DNA from: CATOSK01 sp963665735
Lineage (GTDB): Bacteria > Chloroflexota > Dehalococcoidia > Lucifugimonadales > UBA3495
NCBI GenBank assembly: GCA_963665735.1
Contig: OY762444.1
Location: 62,001 to 126,000 of the forward strand
DNA length: 64,000 nt
Direction of reading: 5' to 3'
Positions within the stretch are counted from its first letter, which is position 1. Each line of letters starts with the position of its first letter. Shown here piece by piece: positions 22,988-31,867 of the stretch. Position numbers and translations under genes: made by a program. The notes under the pieces are model-generated. The model was not told the origin of the DNA. It searched no databases and was given only the letters and a program-made list of their open reading frames with translations.

Positions 22988-24838
22988 TTGATAGACCAGC
23001 GCATCCAACGCGGGCAGCAGCTATCCCTTACCCTGGAATCCTGGGGCCGGCTGGGGGCGGCTTGGGCCCGGCATGACGATTGGGATGTTTTCGTCCTGGG
23101 CGGCATCCCCGGCGAGCGCGTCGTGGCCGAAGTCCTGCGGGTCTATCGCCGCCATTTTTCCGCCCAGGTCGTGGAAGTGTTGGAACCCTCCCCCGACCGC
23201 ATCGCGCCGCCCTGTCCCTACTACGGCGAATGTACCGGCTGCCAGTGGCAGCACCTGGCCTACCCCCGCCAACTGGAAATCAAACGCTCCAAGGTGGTGG
23301 AAGCCCTGGAGCGCGTCGGCGGTTTTTCTGACCCCCCGGTTGATGCCATACAGCCGTCGCCCCGCCAATTCGGTTACCGTAACCACGCCCGCATGACCGT
23401 CGGGCCGGAGGGCGCCCTGGGTTTCGTCAACCGGGAAACCCGCCGCTTTGTCCGGGTTGACCAATGTATGCTGATGCACCCCGGCGTCAACCACATCCTC
23501 AGCCAACTCCAGGACAATTGCGCCGAAACCACCCAGCTATCCATCCGCGCCGGGGAGGACACCGGCGACTTCCTGGTGCAGCCAACCTTGAAGTCTCCCG
23601 CCGTGCCAATTCCCACCGGCCAGAAGCGCTACCTGGAATCCGTCAATCAGCGCGCCTTTCGCGTGGCCTCCCCTTCCTTTTTCCAGGTCAACATCGGGCA
23701 GACTTCCAACCTGGTTGAAACCGTCCGGCGGGAACTGGCCCTGACCTCTGATGACCTCCTCCTTGACGCCTATACCGGGGTTGGCGCCTTTGCCATCCTG
23801 CTGGCCCCCTACGTGCGAAAGGTGATTGCCATTGAGGAGTCCGCCGCCGCCGTTGCCGACGCCCGGGAAAACGCCGCCGGTTTGGACAACGTGGAGTTCC
23901 TGCTGGGCAAGACCGAGGATGTCCTTCATTCCATCACCGAAACCCCCGACGTGGTGATTCTGGACCCGCCCCGCGCCGGCTGTCAGCCCGTTGCCCTTGG
24001 CGGCCTGCTCCGTCTGGCCCCGCCCCGCGTGGTGTACGTTTCCTGCGACCCCGAAACCCTGGGCCGCGACTTGAAACTGCTTTGCCAGGGGCCTTACCGT
24101 CTAACCGCCGTTCATCCCCTGGATATGTTTCCCCAGACCCACCATGTCGAGTCCGTCGCCGTGTTGGAACGCACCCAACCGCCGCCGCGGGTTGTCCTGG
24201 CCTCGGCCTCTCCCCGCCGGCGGGAACTGCTGGCCGTGGCCGGGCTGAATTTCCAGGTTATCCCCGCCAACGTGGATGAGAGCGTCATCCCCGGCGAGTC
24301 CGCCCAGGAAATGGTGCGCCGTCTCTCCCGCGTCAAGGCCCAGACCATCGCCGACACGCTGGAAAGCGGGTACGTTGTCGGCGCCGACAGCACCGTGGTT
24401 TTTGAGAACCGCCCGGTGGGAAAACCCGTTGATTCCGCCGACGCCGCCCGGATGCTGCGGATGTTGAGCGGCACCAACCACCAGGTCAGCACCGGCGTGA
24501 CCGTCATTGACGTTGCCACGGGCCAGAGCCTCACCGATTGCATGACCGGGGACATCGCCCTGCGGGAATTGGCCGACGACGAAATCCAGACTTCCGTCGC
24601 CACCGGCTCCCCTCTGGACAAGGCCGGCGCTTACGCCATCCAGGACGAAGACCTGAAACCCGGCGAGTTGGTCGGCGGTTGTTTTACCAACGTGGTGGGC
24701 CTTCCGGTGTGCCGGGTCCGGCAAATGCTGGCCGAGCTGGGCTGCCCCTTGCCCCCGGATTGGGCGGTGCCGGCCCAACCCCGCTGTAAGACCGATTGCC
24801 CCTTCCGGGAGCAGCCGCGCAGGAAGTCCCGCCGGTGA
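22988..24838 (+). CDS. RlmD-like rRNA uracil methyltransferase fused to Maf nucleotide pyrophosphatase
   Basis: A 616-residue two-enzyme fusion. Residues 1-395 are a TrmA/RlmD-type m5U methyltransferase: an N-terminal TRAM domain, the 4Fe-4S cysteines in CPYYGECTGCQW, SAM-binding LDAYTGVGAFAILLAPY, and the catalytic VSCDPETLGRDL. Residues about 400-600 are a complete Maf protein: LASASPRRRELL at the start, then DESVIPGES, VVGADSTVVFENRPVGKP and GSPLDKAGAYAIQ. Maf enzymes hydrolyse non-canonical or pyrimidine nucleoside triphosphates. The frame is continuous with no stop or internal ribosome site at the junction. The TTG start has GGAGG 4 nt upstream. It overlaps the next gene (TatA/B) by 4 nt. 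Confidence 0.9.
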   Translation: MIDQRIQRGQQLSLTLESWGRLGAAWARHDDWDVFVLGGIPGERVVAEVLRVYRRHFSAQVVEVLEPSPDRIAPPCPYYGECTGCQWQHLAYPRQLEIKRSKVVEALERVGGFSDPPVDAIQPSPRQFGYRNHARMTVGPEGALGFVNRETRRFVRVDQCMLMHPGVNHILSQLQDNCAETTQLSIRAGEDTGDFLVQPTLKSPAVPIPTGQKRYLESVNQRAFRVASPSFFQVNIGQTSNLVETVRRELALTSDDLLLDAYTGVGAFAILLAPYVRKVIAIEESAAAVADARENAAGLDNVEFLLGKTEDVLHSITETPDVVILDPPRAGCQPVALGGLLRLAPPRVVYVSCDPETLGRDLKLLCQGPYRLTAVHPLDMFPQTHHVESVAVLERTQPPPRVVLASASPRRRELLAVAGLNFQVIPANVDESVIPGESAQEMVRRLSRVKAQTIADTLESGYVVGADSTVVFENRPVGKPVDSADAARMLRMLSGTNHQVSTGVTVIDVATGQSLTDCMTGDIALRELADDEIQTSVATGSPLDKAGAYAIQDEDLKPGELVGGCFTNVVGLPVCRVRQMLAELGCPLPPDWAVPAQPRCKTDCPFREQPRRKSRR

Positions 24839-25080
24839 ACCTTCTTGGCGTGGGCCTGCCCGAACTTGCCGTCATCATGGTGGTGGCTTTCCTGGTGCTT
24901 GGCCCGGCCCGCGCCGTCGAAATGGCCCGCACCACGGGCCGGGCGCTGCGGGAAGTGCGCCGCACCCTCAACGAAATCACCTCCGCCGTCAGCCTGGACG
25001 ACGACCGGCCCTCTTCTGGGCCAAGACGGCCCAATCCCCCGCCCCCCGGCGACGGGCCTGCCAACTCCGGCCAGCCATGA
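24835..25080 (+). CDS. Tat translocase TatA/TatB-like subunit
   Basis: An 81-residue protein of the Sec-independent translocase. A single N-terminal membrane helix with the hallmark FLVLGPAR hinge is followed by an amphipathic helix (RTTGRALREVRRTLNEITS) and a proline-rich tail. I use the GTG at 24835, which overlaps the RlmD-Maf stop in GTGA; an in-frame ATG at 24796 would lie inside that gene and add an odd leader. TatC follows with a 4-nt ATGA overlap. The longer amphipathic region and the placement before tatC are closer to TatB, but A and B cannot be separated safely here. Confidence 0.85.
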   Translation: MNLLGVGLPELAVIMVVAFLVLGPARAVEMARTTGRALREVRRTLNEITSAVSLDDDRPSSGPRRPNPPPPGDGPANSGQP

Positions 25081-25844
25081 ACGACGGCCAGCTTTCCCTG
25101 GGAGAGCATTTGCGGGAACTGCGCCGTCGCCTGCTTATCTGCGTAATTGCTTTGGTTGTCGGCACGGGCGTAGCCTTCCTCTTCTGGGAAGACGCTGTAC
25201 GAATCCTGAAAATCCCCGCCCAGGACATTAACGACGGCCAGGGCGTCACCTTAATCGCCACCCAGGTCACCGAATCCCTGACCACCAGCTTCAAGGTATC
25301 CCTGTTTGGCGGGCTGATTCTGGCCTTCCCGATAATTCTTTACCAGGTAATCCGTTTCGTAGCGCCGGGCTTGACCCCACGGGAAAAACGCTACCTGTTC
25401 CTGTTCGTACCGGGCGCGCTGCTGGCCTTCCTGGGCGGCGTCGCTTTCGGGTTCTTCATCCTTACGCCCCAGGCCATGCCCTTCCTGCTGACCTTCGGCG
25501 GCGACTTGGTGGAACCGCAGGTACGCATCAGTAGCTACGTTGACGTAATGCTGCGCCTGCTGTTTTGGATGGGCGTGGTCTTTGAGACGCCGTTAATCAT
25601 GGTGCTGCTGGCCCGATTGGGAATCGTATCGGCCCGGGCCTTTTCAAGATTCCGCCGTTATTGGCTGATAATCGCCTTCGTCCTGGCCGCCGTCATCACT
25701 CCCACCTTCGACCCGGTGAACCAGGTGCTGGTCGCCATACCCCTTTTGGTGCTTTACGAACTTGGCGTAATACTGGCCAGACTGGCCGGCCGTCGCGGCC
25801 CGGCCGGCTCCCGTTCACCCGCCCCTGCCTCCGATGTTGAATAG
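25077..25844 (+). CDS. tatC: Tat translocase subunit TatC
   Basis: A protein of 255 residues with six membrane segments. The N-terminus LSLGEHLRELRRRLLICV is the conserved signal-binding region (SxxxHLxELRRRL), and FVAPGLTPREKRYLFLF and the late RLGIVSARAFSRFRRYWLI loop match the family. It is the core receptor for twin-arginine signal peptides in the inner membrane. It overlaps the TatA/B-like gene upstream. A hairpin follows 32 nt after the stop. Confidence 0.96.
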   Translation: MNDGQLSLGEHLRELRRRLLICVIALVVGTGVAFLFWEDAVRILKIPAQDINDGQGVTLIATQVTESLTTSFKVSLFGGLILAFPIILYQVIRFVAPGLTPREKRYLFLFVPGALLAFLGGVAFGFFILTPQAMPFLLTFGGDLVEPQVRISSYVDVMLRLLFWMGVVFETPLIMVLLARLGIVSARAFSRFRRYWLIIAFVLAAVITPTFDPVNQVLVAIPLLVLYELGVILARLAGRRGPAGSRSPAPASDVE

Positions 25845-25876
25845 CGGACATCCCTTGAAATCCCCGCCAAAAACCA

Positions 25877-25902
25877 AGGGCCGGCGGTTATCCGCCGGCC
25901 CT
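25877..25902 (-). terminator. terminator between convergent tat genes
   Basis: AGGGCCGGCGG and CCGCCGGCCCT form an 11-bp perfect stem with a 4-nt loop. On the minus strand it is followed by TTGGTTTTTGG, so it best terminates the tatA gene at 25957-26175; on the plus strand (tatC) no T-run follows. Confidence 0.75.
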
Positions 25903-25956
25903 GTCCATAGCCGTCAACTGTGTGACCGCCGGGGGAATATCCTCCCCGGCCCATGC

Positions 25957-26175
25957 CTAAACCAGGTCGTCGTTGTTGCGGCCCGTGTTCACCGGCTTGC
26001 GTTCCTCCGCCGGCTTGGCGTCCTCATCGTCCTCCCCGGTCACCGATGTCTTGAACGACCTGATTCCCTTCCCCAGGGACTTGCCAATCTCCGGCAGCCG
26101 CGTAGCCCCGAAAACCAGCAGCAGAATCACCAGAATGATGAGTATTTCGGTAAGACCCAACGGCCCGAATCGCAT
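25957..26175 (-). CDS. tatA: Tat translocase subunit TatA
   Basis: A 72-residue classical TatA. A very short N-terminus is followed by the membrane helix ILIILVILLLVFGATRLPEI with the FG hinge, an amphipathic helix GKSLGKGIRSFKTS, and an acidic tail. It lies convergent to the tatC operon, not in it, and has its own terminator. Together with the gene at 24835 it gives the set needed for a complete Tat pore. Confidence 0.92.
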   Translation of the reverse strand: MRFGPLGLTEILIILVILLLVFGATRLPEIGKSLGKGIRSFKTSVTGEDDEDAKPAEERKPVNTGRNNDDLV

Positions 26176-26252
26176 GATAACCTCGAAGATTCAATTCGCC
26201 GCCAATCATAACAAAAACCCGCCCCGGCAACAAACCGTACCGCCGCCCAACA

Positions 26253-26282
26253 TTGTAGATACCCAACCCCCGCTTGTATAAT
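26253..26282 (+). promoter_or_regulatory. sigma-70-like promoter of the lipoamide dehydrogenase gene
   Basis: TTGTAG (26253-26258), 18-nt spacer, TATAAT (26277-26282), 44 nt before the ATG. Confidence 0.6.
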
Positions 26283-26326
26283 TGGCGCAACCCGGCCAAC
26301 CCCCAACCCATCCCCGGCAGGTGTAG

Positions 26327-27712
26327 ATGGATTCCTCTTACGACGTGGTGGTTATCGGCGCCGGCCCCGGCGGTTACGTCGCCGCCATCCGGGCTGCCCA
26401 ACTTGGCCTCAATACCGCTATCGTCGAGCGGGAAAACTTGGGCGGCGTCTGCCTCAATTGGGGTTGCATCCCCAGCAAGGCCCTGCTCAAAAACGCCGAA
26501 ATCCTGTCCTACGTCCGCCGGGCCGATGAGTTTGGCCTTCACTTTGACAACTTCCATGCCGACTACGGCGCGGCTATTGACCGCAGCCGCCGGGTGGTTG
26601 ACCGCAACACCCGCGGGGTAGCCTACCTGCTCCGCAAGAACAACGTCACCCACGTCACCGGCACCGCGATACTCCGCGGCAATGGCTCCGTAGAAGTAAC
26701 TCCGGATGGCCAAACCCTGACCGCGCGCAACATCATCATCGCCACCGGCTCCCGCCCCCGCTCCATTCCCCCGCTGCCGGTGGATGGGAACCAAGTCGTC
26801 ACCAGCCGCCAGGCCATCGTCGGCAAGGACTTGCCCAGCTCCATCGTCATTGTCGGCGGCGGCGCCATCGGCGTTGAATTTGCCTACGTCTATCGGATGT
26901 ATGGCGTCGAGGTCACGGTGGTTGAACTCTTGCCCCGCCTGGTTCCCAACGAGGACGAAGAAATCAGCAAGCAGTTGGAACGGTCATTTTCCAAGCACGG
27001 CATCAACATACTGACCGGAGCGGCGGTTACCGGCGTACAGCAGTCTCCCGATGGCGTGACGGTGAACCTGGAACAGGACAGCGCCCCCCGCGCCGTGCAG
27101 GGTGACCGGGTGCTGGTGGCCGTCGGCGTTCAGCCCAACACCGAAGACCTGGGGTTGGAAACCCTGGGCGTCGCCACCCAAGGCGGTTACGTCCAAGTGG
27201 ATGACCGGATGGCAACCAACGTCCCCGGCGTTTACGCCGTCGGCGACGTTACCGGCAAGCTGGCCTTGGCCCACGCCGCTTCGGCTCAGGCGGTCAACGT
27301 GGCTGAACACATTGCCGGCCAGGAAACCCAACTCCTCGATTACACCTATATGCCCAAGGCCACCTACTGCCAGCCCCAGATAGCCAGTTTTGGCTTGACC
27401 GAGGCTCAGGCTTTGGACCAAGGTTTCCAGATTCAGGTGGGGCGATTCAACGCGCTGGCCAACGGCAAGGCTATGGCGATGGGCGAAACCGACGGCATGG
27501 CCAAGCTGGTAATGGATGCCCGCTATGGCGAACTGCTGGGCGCCCACCTTATCGGGCCGGAAGTCACCGAGTTATTGGGAGAACTCTCCCTTACCCGGCT
27601 TTTGGAAGGGACGTCCCTGGAATTGGGTTGGGCGGTTCATGCCCATCCCACCATATCCGAAATGTTGAAAGAGGCGGCCCTCGGCGCGCAGGGCCGGGCC
27701 ATTCATGGGTAA
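26327..27712 (+). CDS. lpdA: dihydrolipoamide dehydrogenase (E3)
   Basis: A 461-residue flavoprotein that reoxidises dihydrolipoyl groups of 2-oxoacid dehydrogenase complexes. FAD-binding VVVIGAGPGGYVAA and the redox disulfide GGVCLNWGCIPSK (Cys about 43 and 48) are present, as are NAD-binding VIVGGGAIGVEFAYVY, the FAD site YAVGDVTGKLALAHAAS, and the C-terminal catalytic HAHPTISEML. It lies upstream of the E2 gene (170-nt gap). No E1 gene is visible nearby. A sigma-70-like promoter precedes it. Confidence 0.96.
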   Translation: MDSSYDVVVIGAGPGGYVAAIRAAQLGLNTAIVERENLGGVCLNWGCIPSKALLKNAEILSYVRRADEFGLHFDNFHADYGAAIDRSRRVVDRNTRGVAYLLRKNNVTHVTGTAILRGNGSVEVTPDGQTLTARNIIIATGSRPRSIPPLPVDGNQVVTSRQAIVGKDLPSSIVIVGGGAIGVEFAYVYRMYGVEVTVVELLPRLVPNEDEEISKQLERSFSKHGINILTGAAVTGVQQSPDGVTVNLEQDSAPRAVQGDRVLVAVGVQPNTEDLGLETLGVATQGGYVQVDDRMATNVPGVYAVGDVTGKLALAHAASAQAVNVAEHIAGQETQLLDYTYMPKATYCQPQIASFGLTEAQALDQGFQIQVGRFNALANGKAMAMGETDGMAKLVMDARYGELLGAHLIGPEVTELLGELSLTRLLEGTSLELGWAVHAHPTISEMLKEAALGAQGRAIHG

Positions 27713-27882
27713 CGCGTTGCCGCTGGTGTCTCTACCCTCCGGCGTGATTCAGCGAAAAGATGTGCCAATCCGGGGCGGTAAGCCAAGCCAAAAACCGTCA
27801 TTCCGGTCTAAACTTGTGGTCTGGGTAACGTCATCCGTTATCCCTGTTCCGTGAACAAAGAAAGTCCTCCGGGGAGGCCACC

Positions 27883-29325
27883 ATGCCGACCAACATAGTA
27901 ATGCCCCAGATGGGCTACGATATGCGCGAGGGAACCGTTGTCCGTTGGCACAAGCAGGAAGGCGAGCCCGTCGCCCGTGGCGAAGTCCTGGCCGACATCG
28001 AAACCGACAAGGCTACCGTGGAGTTTGAGGCTTACACCGGCGGCGTCTTAGGCAAAATCGTCGCCGATGCCGGCGTGGTGGTTCCCGTCGGCGAGTTAAT
28101 CGCCGTCATAACCGCCCCCGGCGAATCCTTGCCTCCCGGCCTCGGCGAAACCGTCCAGGAACCCGAACCACCGGAAGAACCTCCCATAACCCCGGCCCCG
28201 GCGGTTGATACCCCCGCCCCTTCCGTTGTTGCCGTCCCTGCGCCCGTTGATGGTGTGGAAGATGGACGCTTGCGCGCCTCTCCCATCGCCCGCCGTCTGG
28301 CCCAGGAACGGGGCATTGACCTGGCGGACGTAACTGGCACCGGCCCCGGCGGGCGCATCGTTGAAAAAGATGTCTTGTCCTACACCCCGGCAGCCATGCC
28401 CGAAACTGCGCCGGCCCCTGGAAATGGCTGGTTGCGCGCCTCCCCCATCGCTCGCCGCCTGGCCCGGGAACGGGGATTTGACCTGGCGTACATAATCGGC
28501 ACCGGCCCCGGCGGGCGCATCGTTGAAAAAGATGTCTTGACCTATACTCCCCCGGTTCCCGAACCCGTCGAATCGGTTCCCGCCCCCGAACCGGAAACCA
28601 CCCCGGAACCTGAAATCTCGCCGGAAGCCCTGGTTGAATACGACGCCGGGTTGGTGGAACTTTCCCGGATGCGCCAAGCCATTGCCCGCGTCACTTCCGA
28701 CAGCAAGCGCGACGCACCCCATTTCTACGTTACCGCCGCCGTGGACATGACCCGCGCCATGACCCTGCGGCAGGAAATCAACGCCGCCGCCCCTGAAGGC
28801 GTCCGAGTCACCGTCAACGACTTGGTGGTTAAGGCCGCCGCTCTTGCCTTGGGCCGGCATCCCAAGTTCAACGCCTCTTTCCAGGGCGATGCTCTCCAAT
28901 TCCACCCTTCGGTCAACATCGGCATTGCCATTGCCCTGGAAGCCGGCCTGATGGTTCCCGGCATCAGCGATTGCCAGGACAAGACCTTGCTGCAAATTGC
29001 CGCCTCCTCCAAAGACCTGATTGAACGGGCCAACTCGGGCCACCTTCGCAACGACGAATACGGCGGCACGACTTTCAGCATCAGCAACCTGGGAATGTTC
29101 GACGTTGAGAGTTTCGCCGCCATCATCTACCCGCCCCATGCCGCAGTTTTGGCCGTGGGCGCCGTCCAGGAACAGCCCGTAGCTCGCGATGGTCAACTGG
29201 CCGTGGCGCAGATGATGAAAGCCACCCTTTCCACTGACCACCGGGTCGCCGACGGCGCCGAGGCCGCCCGGTTCCTGGTGGAAATCAAGGGTATCCTCGA
29301 AAATCCGGTTACCCTTCTGCTCTAA
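27883..29325 (+). CDS. dihydrolipoamide acyltransferase (E2) with doubled E3-binding domain
   Basis: A 480-residue E2 core subunit. In order it has one lipoyl domain (lipoyl-lysine Lys43 in ETDKATVEF), a Pro/Ala-rich linker, and two peripheral-subunit-binding domains starting at residues 130 and 184, both beginning LRASPIARRLA and both ending TGTGPGGRIVEKDVL. A second linker leads into the catalytic domain, with His453 and Asp457 in STDHRVADG. The two binding domains derive from a tandem DNA duplication of 162-nt period. Most E2 proteins have one such domain, which binds E1 or E3. GGGGAGG lies shortly before the ATG. The substrate (pyruvate, 2-oxoglutarate or branched-chain) is not decided by sequence. 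Confidence 0.93.
   Translation: MPTNIVMPQMGYDMREGTVVRWHKQEGEPVARGEVLADIETDKATVEFEAYTGGVLGKIVADAGVVVPVGELIAVITAPGESLPPGLGETVQEPEPPEEPPITPAPAVDTPAPSVVAVPAPVDGVEDGRLRASPIARRLAQERGIDLADVTGTGPGGRIVEKDVLSYTPAAMPETAPAPGNGWLRASPIARRLARERGFDLAYIIGTGPGGRIVEKDVLTYTPPVPEPVESVPAPEPETTPEPEISPEALVEYDAGLVELSRMRQAIARVTSDSKRDAPHFYVTAAVDMTRAMTLRQEINAAAPEGVRVTVNDLVVKAAALALGRHPKFNASFQGDALQFHPSVNIGIAIALEAGLMVPGISDCQDKTLLQIAASSKDLIERANSGHLRNDEYGGTTFSISNLGMFDVESFAAIIYPPHAAVLAVGAVQEQPVARDGQLAVAQMMKATLSTDHRVADGAEAARFLVEIKGILENPVTLLL
28270..28550 (+). repeat. in-gene tandem duplication of the E3-binding domain
   Basis: 28270-28388 and 28432-28550 are near-identical DNA copies 162 nt apart, in frame (54 codons), joined by a Pro/Ala linker. 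The high nucleotide identity, beyond what protein selection needs, suggests a fairly recent duplication or gene conversion. Confidence 0.85.
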
Positions 29326-29407
29326 CCTGTTGACTCTCTTCACAATTGGGAATGCAAGGGTGGGTATCCTCGCCTTTGCCAACCCAACCCGCATTAGGAG
29401 GTTACCC

Positions 29408-31045
29408 ATGCCCCGAATGACCGGCGGGCAAGCGGTTATCGAATCCTTGGCCGCTCAGGACGTGGATACCGTTTTCGGCATCATCTCCGTCCACACCCTT
29501 GACCTTTTCGATGCCCTGTTCGACCGCCAGGATGAGGTGCGGTTCATCGGCGGCCGGCTGGAACTTGGCTGCGGGTTCATGGCCGACGGCTACTCCCGCG
29601 CCACCGGCAAGCCCGGCATTCTGCTGACCAGCACCGGCCCCGGCGCCGCCGACTCGATGGGCGCGATGGGCGAAGCCTACTTTTCCGGTTCCTCCATCCT
29701 CCAGGTGACTACCAACGTCGAGCGGGAGTTTATCGGCAGCGGCCGGCTGGCTACCCATGAAACCAAGGACCAGTTGGGTATGTTCCAGGCCGTCACCGAC
29801 TGGAACGCCCGTATTGACCAGGTAGAATCCATCCCCGACCATTTCGTTGAGGCTTTCCAGCGTTTCCGGGAACGCCGGCCCCGCCCGATTGAGCTGGAGC
29901 TGGCAACCGACTTGCTGGCGGAGCAAGCCGAAGTGGAAGTCCTCCGTCCCCGCGACCCGGACATCCCCCAAGGTGACCCGGCAATGGTGGAGCGGGCCTT
30001 GCAAGCGCTGTTGCAGTCCCAACGCCCGGTCATCATCGTCGGCGAAGAAGTCCAGTCCCAGGGCGGCGCCGAGGAGGTAATCCAACTGGCGGAGCGTCTT
30101 GGCGCCCCGGTGGTCACGACCGACGGGGCCAAGGGCGCCTTCCCCGAAAGCCATCCCCTGTCTCTGGGACCGGCCTTGGGCCGCCGGATATGGGGCGAAA
30201 ACCCGGTGCAGGACTGGATAGGCACTTGCGACCTGGCCCTGGTGTTGGGTTCCGCCTTGGCCTATCGTTCCACCGTCGGCGTCGGTCTGGCCCTGCCCGA
30301 ACAGGTCATCCACGTCATCCTGGACGAAGAGTATATCGGCAAGAACTACCCGGCCACCGTTCCTATCGTCGCCAATTCCCAAGCTGTCCTGTCCCAATTG
30401 CTTGACGGTATCGGCAACCGCGACGTGGACAAAGGCCCGTCTTACCGCCGGGAAGTCGCCGATATGAAGGATGAGACCTACCGGGTGCTGCAAGACACCT
30501 GGGGCAACGAACTCCGCACCTTTGAGGCCATCCGCGCCGTTACCCCCGACGAAACCATCTTTACATTGGACGCCACCGTTCCCGCCAGCCGCGCCGCCCG
30601 CTGCCTGAACATAGACCAACCCCGCCGGTTCATGTACCCCTGGGGGTGGGCCGGCCTGGGCTTCGGTTTTCCGTCTGCCCTGGGCGCCAAGGTGGGCCAG
30701 CCCCAAAGCCCGGTGGTTTGCATCACTGGCGACGGCGGCTTTCAGTATAACGCCCAAGAATTAGGAACCGCCGTTCAATACGGAATCAACCCCATCGTGC
30801 TGATTTTCAACGACAACGCTTGGGGCGTGTTAAAAGGCTACCAAAGTGCGCGATTCAACGACCGGCACATGGGAACCGACCTGGTGAACCCCGACTTCAT
30901 CAAGCTCTTTGATTCCTACGGCATCGAAGGCGTCCGGGTCAACACCGTCGCCCAACTCTCCCACGCCTTGGAAAAGGCTGTCGCCGCTGACCGGGTGCAG
31001 CTTATCGAAGTCGAAATCCCCGACGGTTTCGGGGCCTTGGTCTAG
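29408..31045 (+). CDS. thiamine-diphosphate-dependent enzyme, paralog 2
   Basis: A 545-residue enzyme of the acetolactate synthase/benzoylformate decarboxylase family. The N-terminal domain (MTGGQAVIESLAAQDVDTVF) has the catalytic Glu in GRLELGCGFMADGYSR. The C-terminal cofactor motif is GDGGFQYNAQELGTAVQYG...NDN. I start at ATG 29408, with AGGAGG 6 nt upstream, rather than at an in-frame ATG at 29330. It follows the E2 gene by 82 nt on the same strand. The replacement RHE to RLE before the glutamate differs from classical acetolactate synthase. A decarboxylase or ligase acting on a 2-oxoacid is plausible; the exact reaction is open. Confidence 0.85.
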   Translation: MPRMTGGQAVIESLAAQDVDTVFGIISVHTLDLFDALFDRQDEVRFIGGRLELGCGFMADGYSRATGKPGILLTSTGPGAADSMGAMGEAYFSGSSILQVTTNVEREFIGSGRLATHETKDQLGMFQAVTDWNARIDQVESIPDHFVEAFQRFRERRPRPIELELATDLLAEQAEVEVLRPRDPDIPQGDPAMVERALQALLQSQRPVIIVGEEVQSQGGAEEVIQLAERLGAPVVTTDGAKGAFPESHPLSLGPALGRRIWGENPVQDWIGTCDLALVLGSALAYRSTVGVGLALPEQVIHVILDEEYIGKNYPATVPIVANSQAVLSQLLDGIGNRDVDKGPSYRREVADMKDETYRVLQDTWGNELRTFEAIRAVTPDETIFTLDATVPASRAARCLNIDQPRRFMYPWGWAGLGFGFPSALGAKVGQPQSPVVCITGDGGFQYNAQELGTAVQYGINPIVLIFNDNAWGVLKGYQSARFNDRHMGTDLVNPDFIKLFDSYGIEGVRVNTVAQLSHALEKAVAADRVQLIEVEIPDGFGALV

Positions 31046-31073
31046 CCCGCCGCCCATCCGGGAGATTGAAAAC

Positions 31074-31862
31074 ATGACAACCGGCGATATTCACGACCAA
31101 CTTGTCCAGCGGCAATTTTCCCAACAAGCCGCCCGGTTCGATTCTTATGTCACCGCCGGGGGCAATGAGGATGTCCTGGACTGGATAATGGGCAACCTGG
31201 AACTCCAGCCCAGCTACCGGGTCCTTGACGTGGCCGCCGGCACCGGCTTAGTGGCCCGCCAAATCGCCCCCAGCGTCCAAACCGCCGTGGCCCTGGACGC
31301 CACCCCGGAAATGCTGTCCCAGGGCCGCCAGCAAGCCCAGACCGAGGGGCTTACCAACCTCACCTTCGACCAGGGCGACGCCGCCAACCTTCCCTACCCC
31401 GACGGCAGTTTCGACCTGGTAACTTGCCGCTTGGGGATGCACCACTTCGCCGACCCGCAACGGCAGCTTGAAGAAATGGCCCGCGTCTGCCGCCCCGGTG
31501 GGTGGGTGGCCGTCATTGACATAACCACTTCCGAAGACTCGAAAATCGCCGCTACCCACAACCGTTTGGAGCGGCTGCGCGACCCTTCCCACACCGTCGC
31601 CTTGACGTCCGCTCAACTGCTGGCCCTGGCGGAAAACGCCGGTTTGGAAATCGCCCGTACCGGCCAATTCGACGCCCATCGGGGCTTGGACGATTGGATG
31701 GGCCTGACCGGAACCGAACCGGCCGACCGCCAGGCTATCGCCGCCGAATTGCGCCAGGAACTTGCCGGCGGCCCCGCTACCGGCATGAGTCCTTTCCTGG
31801 AAGATGGCCGATTGATGTTTCACCATCTTTGGTTCATGCTGGTAGGCCGGCGGCCCGCATAA
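31074..31862 (+). CDS. class I SAM-dependent methyltransferase
   Basis: 262 residues. The UbiE/Methyltransf_11 layout is visible: QQAARFDSYVTAG before the domain, SAM motif I VLDVAAGTGLVARQI (about residue 46), motif II ALDATPEML, DAANLPYPDGSFDLVTC, and the RLGMHHFADPQRQLEEMARV segment. It starts at ATG with GGGAG 9 nt upstream, 28 nt after the preceding gene, so the two are co-transcribed. The substrate is unknown; ubiquinone or menaquinone methylation is one option, but other small molecules are equally possible. Confidence 0.88.
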   Translation: MTTGDIHDQLVQRQFSQQAARFDSYVTAGGNEDVLDWIMGNLELQPSYRVLDVAAGTGLVARQIAPSVQTAVALDATPEMLSQGRQQAQTEGLTNLTFDQGDAANLPYPDGSFDLVTCRLGMHHFADPQRQLEEMARVCRPGGWVAVIDITTSEDSKIAATHNRLERLRDPSHTVALTSAQLLALAENAGLEIARTGQFDAHRGLDDWMGLTGTEPADRQAIAAELRQELAGGPATGMSPFLEDGRLMFHHLWFMLVGRRPA

Positions 31863-31867
31863 CCGCC

